Below are positions 21,604-33,436 of a stretch of DNA of 64,000 nucleotides, piece after piece; within the stretch, counting starts at the first letter, position 1; every line of letters begins with the position of its first letter. The position numbers and the translations under genes are program-made. Under the pieces are notes generated by a model that searched no databases, had not been told where the DNA came from, and saw nothing but the letters and a program-made list of their open reading frames with translations. Source of the DNA: Gnetum montanum (taxonomy: Eukaryota; Streptophyta; Gnetopsida; Gnetales; Gnetaceae); the NCBI GenBank assembly GCA_015680685.1, contig MNCI01003856.1:309221-373220 (forward strand), written 5' to 3'.

Positions 21604-22828
21604 CTAGGACTACCAAATGGAGAACAACAACAAGAAGCCCCATTGCCTAGTGTACATCTTTCCATGACCTCCAACATGAACTAACCCTTGAGGAACTTGT
21701 AGTTCCATCCTATCTCCCTCCCTACCGATATATGGATCTAAATGCACACTTGTGTTTCCAAACATTAACCATCTGCCCCAAATGGACACACCTCTAACTT
21801 CAAATGTCCCTTAAATAACTCCCTTATTTCAACATATCCTCACATTACAAGTCTCTACAACTAATTGGATCTTATGTCCCAATTGCAACTATCATGCCCC
21901 CAAGCCCCATTTGCTAAAGAATCTACATCAAATAAGCTAGCAATTAACTCCCTTGAAGCTAAGCACAAGTGCTTAGACATGCTGCCCCCTATCACTTTCA
22001 ACCCTTCCCCCTGCTGACATAGGTCTTTGATGCTACTATTGATTCGTAAAGGACAAAACCACCTAGCACATGGCCAATCTACTACCAAAGTTCATGATTG
22101 CACCTACTAGATGGAGGTGATCTTCAAACAGGAGCACACCATGACACATCTGCAGTACAAGAGACTGATCCCAAGCCTGTCTATGTCAAAGGAACCTTGA
22201 ACCTACGCATGTTCAACATTGTTGCCCACGTTACAGACCACCAATTGCCATCACACTTGAGGAGAAGAGATCCATGATGGATGCATCAATCTTGCCTTTT
22301 CAACGACAGTAAAGTTTTTGGTTATTTGGATTAATGTTTTGTTATTATATAAGCCTGGTGGTTTGTCAAACACCCTTTTAAATAGACAGTTAAAATCATG
22401 TTTAGTTTGTTTTCGCTGAACTGCCAGATGGTTAGTATTGCTATTGTTATGGACATGGGAGAAACTTTTGCTGACTGGAATATTAACGCTCTTAGGTGAT
22501 TGTTTTCAGGAAGGTTGAACAATAGGCTGGTTCGCGTACTTACCACAGGTAATAACCAGTTTCATTATCACTCAACTACTTCAACTGGTCACTATTTTAT
22601 GCATTTTCATGTTGCAGCCCCAATGCAAAAATTATTTAGTTGCGATATGAAAAGAAATGTCTCAGCCATTTTCTCCACTCCAAAGTCAAGCCGTTGTCTC
22701 TGCTAGAAACTCTGCAAGGTTCGTAGAAGCATGCTGCATAGGAAAAAGCATTTTTTAATATTCATGTGCAGAAGCACATTATTCTCTTAATGAAGCCATA
22801 AACAGATAGGCACAATTGTTGTCGGTAA

Positions 22829-22894
22829 TTTTTTCTTCCATTTTTAGCTTTGCTTTCCAAATTTTTCTTCTATTTTCTAGCTTTGCTTTGCAAA
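22829..22894. repeat. Tandem duplication, 33 bp x 2
   Basis: Two units of a T-rich sequence each containing TAGCTTTGCTTT (22829-22861 and 22862-22894), differing at a few bases. Confidence 0.75.
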
Positions 22895-25800
22895 ATTGCT
22901 GCAAACTGGAGCTATTTCGACGTAGCAAGGTGAGCGATACACTTCTTCATTGATTCTCTACGTATTCTCCACAACATTTGTGCTTGAGTTTGAACAACAA
23001 TTGATTTTGATTTATTCTTCATTCCTTTCTTGATTAATGGCATTTAGATTACAAGAGTGATGCTGTACTTCCTGTTGTGCTACACAAATAACCATTCAAT
23101 GTATGCTTGTGTTGTGTAATAGTGATTCTTTTTTCTTGCTGCAAAGACAACCACTCTCATTCCATTGATGCATACTCTATTGCTCTTCAATTACCTGACC
23201 TAATAATATTTTTTTTATTGTTTATGCTATATTGCTTCTTTGCTGAAGAGTAAATTACTTAAAAATAATTTTTTATTGCCACTCTTACCAGGGTTAAGGT
23301 TGAAGACTACTTGTTCATCCCATTAATACTGGTGTCAATACCCCTCCGATTACCGGTAATAACCGGTGGCAAGTAACCCCACCCCCATGTTGTTCAACCT
23401 TCCCCTGTTTTCTAAAATTGGATGTTCTATTATTGATGCAATTGGAACATATTGAAGGGTAATAAATGAAGTCCCACAGCCAAACTGGCTTTAATTCATA
23501 AACAATGTAAAAGACATTATTAGCTGTGTCACCAATCGACTTTCAATAATCAGGAGGATAGTTTTCATTATGAGATCACCAACCAACAGCAAAGGAGTCT
23601 TAAAAGGCAAATATCAAAGAGACCTTTCCAAACTAAAACCATGGCGGACCATGCCAGTTCCTAAGATATATATATTAACTGACTATGCTATCTATGTGCC
23701 CAAAGTGATAAGATCACAACTCATCTTTTTAAAAAAAAGTTATTACTGCTATTAGATATGCCCTTAATTGCAATGATACATGAAGTACATTTGTGCAGTT
23801 GAATCAAACTGCAGCTGATGCCTTTTGTATAATGGAAATGACTTGCTACAATTGGCAAGATTTTCACAATGGATCCTTTCAGTGTAGCTAAAAATATAAA
23901 GCATATCAGAGTTTGGCAAATTTGGTCTCAAAGTAACAAAGCAACAGCTAAGTATCTTAGGAAGCCAGAGCTTATTGCAGCTGAAGGATTCAGCATGTTG
24001 TCAGCATTAGAACTCAAATTCAGAAAAAAAAAACACAAAAGCAGCACAACAAAAGCCTTGAATTACCCAGTGCAATGCTTACCCTACAAGGCCTCTAGGA
24101 AGAACACAACAAATGCTGAATCCACATACTTACGGCCTTCATTTTTCTTTTTTTGGTCCAACACTGTATATGCTTCTTCTATTATATTTTTGAAATCAAG
24201 TTACTCCCAGACCCAGGGCAGACACATCTTGCATAAAGTAAGACAAGTGTGCTTTGTCCATTTTTCACTAATATAGTCAGTTTTCTATTCATTTAAAAAA
24301 AGCCACATACACACACAAAACAGAAAATATTTCAAATTCATAATATGAATCTGCTGCAGTGCGTCACATGGATATACTAGCACTTTCTTTTAAAGAGAAC
24401 GGCATTTTAGCTTGAATATCTTGTGGTATCTTGATTCAGAATTGCTAGTCCCAATATCAGTTTTCCAGTGAAATAAAATGATAGTTGAGCATCGTTAACT
24501 ATTGAATTGGAAATGCATATTCAATAGAGAAAGTTAAAAATATTTTTTTGTGTAGCTTTGATAGAGTTATCCAAAATTCACAATATTTTCTTGAAGTTGG
24601 TTCATCATTAGTTCACTCTATTCGGTAAAAATAATAAATATCAGAATCATCAAAAGCCAAACGCACTAGCTGTCTTTGGATAGCAGATATAGGAGTCCAA
24701 GTCTGCGAGGGAGACTCCAGAATTGCTAATAAAAGGAAAACCTGTAATTACTGAGATACAAAATCTTTGAATAGCTACGGAAAATACTATATGAGAATGT
24801 TTAAATAATATTTATGTGTCATACGCTAGGAAGGATTATATTAGTACGAAAACCATATTTTTCCTCTGGCTGTTTTATAATCATAGGCATCTTTGAAATA
24901 GTTATGCATAGAGAATTTCCAAGTGTAGAAAAGATGGATAATACTGTGTAAACAGCACATGTAGCATATAATAGGGTTCCAATAAACAGAAATCAAACAA
25001 CAAATGAAATCGAAAATGGAGAAAATGGAACAATTCTACCTCAATAAGGAGGTAAAGGCTATAAAGGTCAAAGTCATCCTCAAATATGCCCAGTTTGGAT
25101 ACTGGTTCTCAAACAAGTTGAACAATGAAAAGTACAAAATTTTTATAAAACTCTAGAATTCAGTAGACATTTTCTAGAGAATAATTTTGTCGCCCAGATA
25201 GTGTGTTATTTGTAGATTTCACTTGAAAGAAGCCTGAGTATAACCCACTAAAATAACCAAAGAATTACAGCGTATACAAAGTTATGGTTTAGATGCTTTT
25301 GAATTCATTTTGTTATAGATTATTGTTGTTTATGTTTGCAACTATCCTTAAACCAGCTTCTCCTACGACCTATAAGTTTCTATATTTATTATGTGTTCTC
25401 GTTCTGAGTTGTCAATTTATTCCTACAAGGTTTGGAAGGTTTTTAGGAAATTTAATAATTTTCGTAATATTCTTCATGGTTGTTGATTATAGAGAATTAA
25501 AGATCCATGCCAAAAAAAAAAATCCTCTTTCAAAGAAAATCATGTTTCAGGATTCTCATGCAAGCATCAGAAACTAAACAAAGTCAATATATTGTATAGA
25601 GTAAGGGAGCAAAAATCATGCTACGTATGAAAGACCATGAAAAAATATGCATGTGCATGCAATCCAAATGAAAACTACACAGAGAAATGCTATCCATAGA
25701 ACTCGATACAAGCTATGTGAAAGTAAAGGGAAAACAATGCAACAGCAAGGAAAGTTAGGTTTGTGACATAATTTTTTGGGATAAAAATTTGATCCCAGTA

Positions 25801-26387
25801 ATGAAAACGGATACTAAAAAATGTAAACACAATATTTTCCAGCTATAAATTAAGAACAGACACCCAAGCGAAAGTAAATGAATTTTTCACAACAACTTTA
25901 TACAGCAATTCCACAGTATGGCTCAAAAGCATTAAAAAGATTTTAAAAGAAAACACAAAATTTCAGAATCAAATTTGTAAAGATAATAATATAAAGTTCC
26001 TACAACCTTGGAAACATAATTAAGTAAAAGTACAATTCTAACAGCTCTGGGTATTAATTTTATTTGCTTAAAGGTATAACGAACTGCCACTCTTTGATTT
26101 TACTTCTTTCTACTGATTCTGGCCTAAAAATTTGATTCTTGCTCTTACCATCTCCCATATGTCTATCAATATAAATGTACCAATGGCATTGAATTAAATC
26201 TAGTAAACAGAAAAATGGTAGGAAAAATATAAGCAAGGTGAAAAATAACAAGTAATATGAATGTAGGGAAAGTCTATGCCAAAGTAAAAATGATTGATAG
26301 TACGATCGTACGAAAAACACTGGCAGGTACAAATAACAAGTAATATGAATCTCAACCAGTGCAAGCGTGGAAAGAAAAAGTAGTTAC

Positions 26388-26594
26388 CTTTTCTGACATA
26401 GGCGGTGGCAGCCTACTGAACTGCTCTGCCAGCGGACTTGCATTGCTCTTGCCACTGGTGGAAGCAGGCGCAGGTGGTGAATAAGATGAATCTAACGTTC
26501 TAAAGTTAGCAAAGCTGCTATTATTGCTATGAGTTTGAATCATCTGTGATTGATGATGATTCTCATCTTCAGCCCTATTCCTGTAAGTTGCCAT
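26388..26594 (-). CDS. CSTF77: CstF77 exon 1 with start codon (Ser/Pro-rich N-terminal extension)
   Basis: 207 bp, 69 codons from ATG 26594 to the donor AAAAG/GTAACT, phase 0. The peptide starts MATYRNRAEDENHHQSQ, is rich in Ser, Asn and Pro, and ends SRLPPPMSEK. Joined to exon 2 it gives a charged run that aligns without a gap to the residues before the HAT domain in animal CstF77. Most angiosperm proteins start only a few residues before this point, so the extension would be unusual. Identity rests on phase, donor and the alignment across the junction, since the extension itself is low-complexity. An alternative is that ATG 26594 lies in an internal exon (CTTACAG/GAATAGG looks like an acceptor) with a further upstream exon. 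Confidence 0.7.
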
Positions 26595-26946
26595 GACCGC
26601 AATAACAATCTATTGACTATCAACTCCTCTGCGTCACGCCCGTTTTCTTGCCCAACCCTAGCTTTGAACCTTGCTAACATGGCTGCATTTCTGCACCAAA
26701 ATCTTATTTGTGGAAACAACAAAACGAAACGTAACAATGATGTTAATTTTCCTGCAGCTTTTTCGCGGTAAAATCTTCCACGGAAGGGTTTGGAGTTTCA
26801 AGCTTCTTATTCTAAGAACTTGGAAAGCAAAAATTAAATAATGAATACTACAAAACGGTGTTGGAGGAGATCCCTGTGAAATGCTTCCACCACCACGAGC
26901 AGCAGCAGCAGAAGAAACAGCAGGGATTCCCATTGAAAGTTATATA
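26595..26946 (-). promoter_or_regulatory. Probable CstF77 5' leader and core promoter
   Basis: Minus strand: TATATA at 26946-26941 would place a start near 26915. The leader contains GCTAGGGTTGGG, close to the AGGGTT (telo-box-like) element common in plant housekeeping leaders. An upstream frame beginning MLRFVLLF runs 26737-26540 and overlaps the main start codon out of frame; another starts at 26933. Overlapping upstream ORFs could lower translation. All of this is inferred from position. Confidence 0.35.
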
Positions 26947-27653
26947 TCAAGATTTAAATACGATACGCCATGACGGGCTTCAAGGGCAATGCATATTTGT
27001 CGAGTAGTTGTAGTAATAAACTAAATCAAAGAATAATTGTGAATCATTCTTTGGATACGGAAATAATTATTTCAGGGACTATGGTCCTGTATCACCAATG
27101 GGTCACCTTCACAATTTTACTCAAGTTCGTGCTTTATGAATCTGGAGTGGACTCGGGTAAAGGCATCTCCGGCAAAGATGAATTCAATCATCAAACCCCA
27201 GTCTAGGCTTCAAGTTTGTCAGCTTTTTTGGAACTAGGCTTTTGCTAAATAAAAATACATTGAATAGTTATTATGCAAGCACAGGTGTTTTACTTCGTTA
27301 TTTTGTTCTCCTCCAAGTATTGTTTTAATAAGTGTTGCTAGCTCAAGCTACATTTAAAGCATCTTAAGGTTCCTCTATTCACCCTCTCTTCTCTAAAGAT
27401 ACTTTACCATGTAAACTTGTTTGTAATAAATTATAAGTTTGAAATATACTCAAAAGCACCCTTCTTTCTCTTTCTTGTTTTTTTTTTTTTAATTGTTTGA
27501 CATTGGTTACCTTGCATAGCTTTATACTTGCACTTACTATATTGCTATCCTAGGCAAATTTTCTCTTTTCCTCAAAAAAAGATAATTTAACAGGCAAACT
27601 ATTTCTAATAAATTATAAGTTTGAAATATGGGTTTGTGGGGGTGTTAGAAGCT

Positions 27654-28700
27654 CAAAATAATTATAATATTGGTATACCCCAACATATATAATTCATTTA
27701 GAACTTTATAACTCAACATTGTCTACCCATGACTTGGAGCTTTTAAATCAAGAGTCTTACCAATAGGCTAACACTCATTATTAGCTCTAAGTTTAAATTA
27801 TGTTTGAAGCACAATTTTTCTTTTTTCTTTTTTCCTTTTTTCCAACACAAAATAGTAATGGAGTGTTGAAACCTTCAAATAATTGCAATATAGGTATACC
27901 TCAAGATATGTAGTCCAATTAGAACTTTATAATTCAACATTGCTCATCAAAATCAAGCCCATGACTTGGAACTTTCAAACCTCGTTAATACCTCTAAAGA
28001 ATAATTATAAGTACACCTTAAAACATGTAGCGAACATGATATTTTAAAAGAATTATATAAAATTATAATAACTCAAAGAGGTCAGGCTTTCACTCATCTA
28101 CCAACCTTTCTTGGGGTCTCGCTTGGCAAGATAAGCTTTGTGGCTTTAGGCGATGATCCTTATAAAAAATTATGACAATGCCTTAAGTCTAAGTCAACCT
28201 ATTAAGTGCTTATTTAACAATATAATAAGTTAACCACTTGAGCCACATATCAATGATAACACCATTGTATTTTGCTTAAGTACAAAAGCAAAGAAGCATT
28301 ACAAAGAGAAAAAACTCTAAAACAAGGAAAATGAAAGGCCTAAAGGTTTTGGAGATGTCTTTTCAAGCTTTTATCTTGGAACTTTATAATTCAACATTGT
28401 CCACCCATGACTTGGAGCTTTCAAATCAAGAGTATTATTTCTAAGTTAACACCTCATTTTCAGCTCTAAGTTTGAAATATGTTTAAAGCACGATGAAATA
28501 TGAGTAAAGCATGATTTGTTTTATTCAAACCTTTAAATAATTGTAATATAGATATACCTCAAGTTGGAAGCTGGCTACAATACCTTGTCAAACCTTATGC
28601 ATGAGTTCTTTTTCAAATTTTGCAAAGGCTATGGCATTGTCTACTAAACCCATAACTTAAAGTTTTCAAATCAAGAGCCTTACCACTAGGATAATACTTC
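27654..28700 (-). repeat. Cluster of four SINE-like copies
   Basis: The motif AGAACTTTATAA(C/T)TCA(A/G)CATTG, then an inverted B-box-like GAACCcATGACttggagctTTCAAATCAAGAG and an inverted A-box-like TCTTACCA, recurs at about 27700-27790, 27918-28000, 28376-28490 and 28637-28700, all in the same orientation. Several copies also share an upstream GGTATACC-CAA-ATAT block. The order of boxes fits tRNA-derived SINEs, but target duplications were not found. Confidence 0.5.
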
Positions 28701-28789
28701 AAAATTTCTTCCACACCCTTGAATCTATGACCACCATGCATCTAATAACCAAAACTAAATTTCTTTCACAAACTTGAGCTTGCTAATAA

Positions 28790-28930
28790 TGAGTTGTTAA
28801 CCTAGTGATACACGTCTTGGCATAATAACCCTAGGTTACAAGTTCGATTCTACCAGGTAGCACAAAGTTTTAAACTTCTATAAATCTAAGGGTGTACCTA
28901 TGTTTTACTTATTTTGAATTTCAACACCCG
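28790..28930 (+). repeat. Second SINE-like family, one copy
   Basis: Plus strand: CCTAGTGATACACGTCTTGG (A-box-like), then GGTTACAAGTTCGATTCTAC (B-box GTTCGATTC, canonical) about 25 nt later, then an AT-rich body ending CAACACCCGCC. Confidence 0.5.
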
Positions 28931-29203
28931 CCTCCTCGCCTACCCCCTACACTACACACCCCCCACCCCACCATATACTTAAGCTTGCTATGGATAAATA
29001 AAAAAATACTAATGGAAATAAGAAAACTCCTTATGTAATCTTAAAACCTTTTTACCCACATAAGCAAAAAACTTAACCACCAACCATAATTGTATATACA
29101 TATCCAATTTTATAATGCCTCAAAATATGCTCTCTACAATTTGATGTAATTCTCCCATACTACAAATAAGTACTTTTTAAGAATCTTATTCAAGTATGTC
29201 ATC

Positions 29204-29953
29204 AAGTGGAGGTAGCGAAAAGGCAATGGAGGTGGCAAAATAAAGAAAGGTAATATGCATTATATGCATATATGTTATAACATATATGTGTTTGCATGAA
29301 ACATGCCTTTTTCTTTGTTTGACTTTTAAACCTTTGATGAGTGGCGAGGTGCCCCTACACTCAACCATACGAATACGAGCGTTTCAAGCGCAATCTAGTC
29401 GAACTCCAAGGACTAAGTGCTTAAGCGCCTTAATGGAACACTCAAGGTTAATCAATCGCTATCTTCCCAAACTTACTTGTATTGTCACGGTTGTATGGTT
29501 AAGTAAGCTTGAGGTATATGATTTTTATAACTTTTATCTTTTTAATGTCTTATGCTAATAGGGGAAGGTAAAGAGAACTAAGTGACTAACTTACATTAAC
29601 TATTCACTAACTAAGTTCTAATTGTTCCTAACACCAGTATCCGTTCCCACTTGCTGCACACATCCTGAACTAGTGCAACGCTGCTGGGATTACCAAATCC
29701 TAATTGTTACTGAGTTACCAACCGCTACACACATGCTCGAAGCGGTCATATTGAGTGTACTTAACTAGGAGAGTCAAAAGTTGAGAGAGATATTAATTAA
29801 CTAGGAAAGCATTTAAANCTAAGGATCTAAGTTTAACTCCCTTGAACAAGGGAAGCCGCCTCTTATTTATAAAAGATGAGGCAGGACACGATATCGCATA
29901 CGAGATATCACGTGGCGGATGCGATATCACATACACGATATTGTGGCTCATCA
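29204..29953 (-). repeat. Inverted-repeat arm: LTR (29335-29953) plus 130-bp flank
   Basis: The reverse complement of 48818-49738. The LTR part runs from TGATGAGTGG (29335) to GCTCATCA (29953) and is about 619 bp because about 196 bp present at 48925-49120 are missing and replaced by a single N (29818). The flank 29204-29334 matches 49604-49738, but the other side (29954 on) is LINE sequence with no matching target duplication. Best read as a chimeric LTR or a rearranged copy of the solo LTR. Confidence 0.8.
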
Positions 29954-30078
29954 GCATTAGATTTTAGAAATTTTGTAGGCCTTGATACTGTAAAAACTAA
30001 GAAGAATTTTTATAAGAAAAGATTGATGTCAGAGGTCAAAGGTAAATATATGGAGGTAGTGCAACAACAATGCAACTC
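29954..30078 (+). mobile_element. LINE fragment, left of element E1
   Basis: Plus frame reads TKKNFYKKRLMSEVKGKYME and ends in the target site of E1. When E1 and one target copy are mentally removed, this frame runs without a break into 42558 onward. Confidence 0.7.
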
Positions 30079-30978
30079 TGATAAGGGACGAGGTACCCCT
30101 ATGCCTAACCATACGAATCACAAAGCATTCACGCATGATTCAATTGAATTCTGTGGACTTTATTGTTTCCAATGCACTAGCCCTTTAGGAAGCGAATCTA
30201 GTCTTAACATCAATCATTGTCTTCCCAATTACACTTGTGTCATTCGTTGGTATGGTTAAGTGTAACTGAGACATTCAATTTTTATCATTTTTATGTTTTA
30301 TAGTTGGGTGCTTGAATTGTAGATAAAAAGGGAGTTGATTAAATAATCTAAATTAACTAATTAACTAATCATTTAACTAATCCTAACATAAGTATCCATT
30401 CCCACTTTCCATACATGTCTTGAACCAACGTATTCGTTGCTGGGTGACCAAGCGCTACGCTACTAGGCATACCAAGCAATAATGCTATTGGAATTACCAA
30501 GCGAATACATGTGACACTTGAAGCCATCGTACTTATGTGTGCAATCTATCTTGCTTAATTGTCTCATTAATGTAATAACTAAGAAATACTTAATAATTAC
30601 TTGAAAACATTTAACAAATAATTGAAAATAGTAAATGTATAAATAAAGTAGCTAATCTATCCAAAGTGTTACAAGGTTTATCAAAAAGCTCGTCTTTATT
30701 GCTGCACACACTATCATGCTCAAGTACAACAATGCTCGAATAAAGATTCGTATACTCAATGACTTCTATTGTAGGCACTTGGGGGAAAAAATTTTAACCT
30801 TTGAATGGGAAAAATGCAAGAGCTTCACTACTACTGAAATCTAGATTGCCATAAATGCGACTCGTAGGTGCGTATTTATAGGTGACAGACAGACATTGCA
30901 TCGACGGGGCCTCGTCGATGTAAGATAAGATGCGTCAACAGGGCCTCGTCGATGCAACCAACTTAACGCGACTCATCA
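30079..30978 (-). repeat. E1 3' LTR
   Basis: 900 bp, homologous throughout to 41672-42557. In sense orientation: a short U3 with two copies of a GACGAGGCCC motif, TATA box CTATAAATACGC (about 30872-30861), then a conserved AATAAAGA(C/T)GAG-like block (poly(A) signal). It keeps more CpG than its partner. Confidence 0.93.
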
Positions 30979-30988
30979 TACCCCCATG
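30979..30988 (-). promoter_or_regulatory. E1 polypurine tract
   Basis: Minus strand ATGGGGGTA directly before the 3' LTR start TGATGAG. This is the expected primer site for plus-strand DNA synthesis. Confidence 0.75.
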
Positions 30989-31245
30989 ACTAAATGAAAA
31001 CTCGTCCTTGAGTTCTATTACAAAATTGGGAAGGTATGAGATTATTGACTAACTTTTCTTCACATAAAACGAATTGACTGACTTGACAAAAAATGAAGTG
31101 TACAGATCAACACATTGCAAAAAATAAAGGTGTTCAAGACACAAAATTGAACACCATGATTCAACTCTTCAAAATTAGATAACACGTTCCTTGATGATGT
31201 GAAGCTAGTTGGAGAAGATCAAACAGTTCCAAGCGATGGTGGTTC

Positions 31246-33436
31246 CTAAGGCTTCAAGGGACCTTCATCAACTTGATGCACTAGTAATGGTTAAGGTGGT
31301 TGTGGTTGTCCTATTGCTGCTATAGTCTTAGGTGGGAGGTAGAAAGCATCTAGCAATGCTTTCATTTTCTCCTTCTTACTCCTAGGATCATGCATCGTCC
31401 ACATAGCTTCCCCAATGTTGGTTGGAACAGGCACATCCTAAGGACACGAGATCATTGGAAACAACTCCTTAGCATTAACAAACCAGGCAGCAAACTATTT
31501 ATGTTCACTGTCAAATGCTCTGACTGTGTCCTTTAGCGCTTTTGGTAGTCATTCATCTGTTTGGCTAGGTTCTCTGCGATATATCGTTGATCTCTAAATT
31601 GCCCTCTACGAACTTTGAATTCAATGTTAGCAATCTCAAGATTTTGCTTAGTGTCCTTGTGGTGTTTGAACTTAGCCTCGTATAGCAAATAAGAGCTAGC
31701 CACTTATTGTTCAAACTCTGACTGTGGCTATCTAGTAGTCAGCATTGCCAGGTTTGCATAATGGAGATTGGCCAACTTCATGTACTCTGTCATCTTCTTG
31801 ATTTGCAACTCATTTGAGTAAATCTTTGTCATCTCCTTGATTTTGCTCTTGGGCTATTTCTAGTTGCCCTTCCAAAATGATGCATTTACCCCTTGCATTT
31901 AGTAGTTTCGACTAAGTTGCAGTGATGTTCTCTAGGAGATCAAAGATGTCTAGAGGTAGTCACTCTATTCCTATCAGTCGTTCTAGCAATTGTCTGTGTT
32001 GGGCTATGTTCAATTTTCCGCTAATCGTGCCTGCGTACATTTACATGTCTTGAAGTAAAGATACATCTAGTACAGATGTCGTAGGTGCGTTCAATGCTTC
32101 TGCTACATAGTTAGCAACCACTTCTACCACTGTCTCCTACCATTGGTGCTGCATCACCAAGATAGTTGCCTCTTCACTTTCCTGCAACTGCACTAAGAAA
32201 GTGGCAACATTCCTAGAGATTTCTTGAAATAGATGGTGTGTTGCTTGTGACATCATCACCACTCAAGCATTAGGATTTGACCTCAAAGGCAACTGTGTTC
32301 TTTGGGTAGAGAAAATGGGACCACCCCTCTCCAACTGGCTAACTGTTTGGGCCAACTCGTTAAGGTGACTCATCGCTAGCTGATACATCGATGGATCTAC
32401 CCCACTTGTCCCAGCTTGTTGCTCTTGTTCGCTCAAGAGTTGTTCTTGGATTTGATGCAGATGCTCATGGACTACGCGGGCCTCTGGTGTTGTCTCCTAA
32501 GTGGGTGGTGGTGGTGGCAGCTCCTCTTCTTGGGTTATTGTTGGCGTTTTATCCTTCATGATTTCTAATCATGAGGCCAAGGGAACATGCTTGAGAGTGT
32601 CGTTAGAGTAGTGAACAATGCCTGCCCTTTTGCAAAGTTTTCTAATGAGGCATGAAAGGGTAGGGTCTTCCTTCCACATTCATTTTCTTTGAAATGTTTT
32701 TCAATCTCCAGGTATAGCAGTTGTGGAAGGTTAACAGGGAACTTCCCACTTAGAGTAATGCATGCTTGAGTGGAGAAAGTAATCACCTTACTTGGCCTCA
32801 TTGTTAAATTAAGGTGATAGGCCACAATCTTGAAATAAATTTGCTAAAATGGTGTGAGTGCATCATACTCCTTAGAGTCCAACCCGTAACATTGTTGGGT
32901 CCACTCCCCTTAGCCTCAGGTAACCTGTGCCTGTGCAATGGCTTTTGTCGAGTAGGACACTTAAATGTCCTTGATCTTGATAATAGACCCTAGCCTTTAG
33001 CTACTTCAGAAGAGATAGGTCTCTACCATATACCATTGCCCATTGGACATGATGATTGGCCACCTGGGAGAAGTCTAAAGTTGTGCCTTAACATCCTCTA
33101 GGCTTTATCCAAAAATGGCTCAAAGTTGATCTCCTGAAGAATTGATCATTGAATGTATCAAGACCAAATGATGTTTAGGCAGGCTTGAGTCAATGTGACC
33201 TCAAGCCTTGGCGTGAGTCTAGGTGCTTCTCCTATTTGTGATTATTTAGTTAGCTCTTCTTCCTCTGGAATTTGTTGGATATTTTCCACTTTGGGCTGCT
33301 CCTAAAGAGGTCCCATTACATGGGTTGCCTCTGGTAGTTCTTGGCCTTATTCTTGTTGGCCCCTTCTAGCTCTAGCTCATTTCTCTCATGGTTGTGAGGG
33401 TTCTCCTTCTTGCAAACATTTTTGTTTGGGTGCCAT
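31246..33436 (-). pseudogene. E1 ORF3 (third ORF after integrase, env-position, function unknown)
   Basis: Starts at ATG 33436-33434 directly after an acceptor-like TTTCAG, with a Lys/Arg/Gln-rich N-terminus (MAPKQKCLQEGEPSQP). A conserved block at 32565-32830 (MRPSKVITFSTQACITLSGK, then PVNLPQLLYLEIEKHF) resembles the plant-transposon domain that follows integrase in Athila-type elements. A C-terminal block reads FAAWFVNAKELFP. The same blocks occur in E2 and E3. I see no signal peptide or membrane segment, so an envelope role is not supported by sequence. Many stops. Ends near TAG 31248-31246. Confidence 0.65.

Larger units (their letters stand above)
19001..26387. other. CstF77 intron 1, 5' segment: decayed repeats, no gene
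   Basis: Stops throughout. At 19870-20080 a plus-strand frame gives NCELCGTCKKDSNHFF, which may be a gag-type zinc finger remnant. A TATA-like CTATAAATAGGC at about 20510 and GA/CA-rich sequence to 20900 could be an old LTR. 21100-22300 is an Asn/His/Pro-rich plus-strand stretch with stops, perhaps LINE ORF1-like. 21491-21603 is SINE-like. 22829-22894 is a 33-bp duplication. None of the ORFs of 60-135 codons here resembles CstF77 or any protein I know. Confidence 0.5.
2197..26594 (-). other. CSTF77: CstF77 gene, 5' part (five exons, continues beyond left edge)
   Basis: Five minus-strand exons join in phase to give about 193 codons matching the N-terminus of plant cleavage stimulation factor subunit 77 (animal CSTF3/suppressor of forked). 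This protein uses HAT repeats to dimerise and scaffold CstF50 and CstF64 in mRNA 3'-end cleavage in the nucleus. Intron lengths from the sites I read are 16817 bp (9571-26387), 289 bp (9204-9492), 206 bp (8935-9140) and 6527 bp (2298-8824), with at least 2196 bp of intron 5. All five splice boundaries seen on each side are GT/AG. Intron 1 carries a sense-oriented copia element and an antisense LINE fragment; intron 5 carries the GC-rich insertion. The exon frames have no stops, so the gene is probably functional. Confidence 0.85.
27000..29203. other. Intergenic region with SINE-like repeats
   Basis: No supportable gene. Diverged tRNA-like repeats at 27654-28700 and 28790-28930 (next entries), a T-run at about 27478-27491 and a C-rich patch at 28928-28973. 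Confidence 0.55.

Noticed and set aside
23869-24276. 135-codon plus ORF in CstF77 intron 1
   Set aside because: Low-complexity Lys/Ser sequence with no recognisable domain or codon signal. Chance open frame.
26658-26933. Minus ORF starting MGIPAVSSAAAARGGG as an alternative CstF77 first exon
   Set aside because: It starts beside the TATA-like box, so it may lie partly upstream of transcription, and no in-phase donor clearly links it to an exon. Kept only as a leader possibility.
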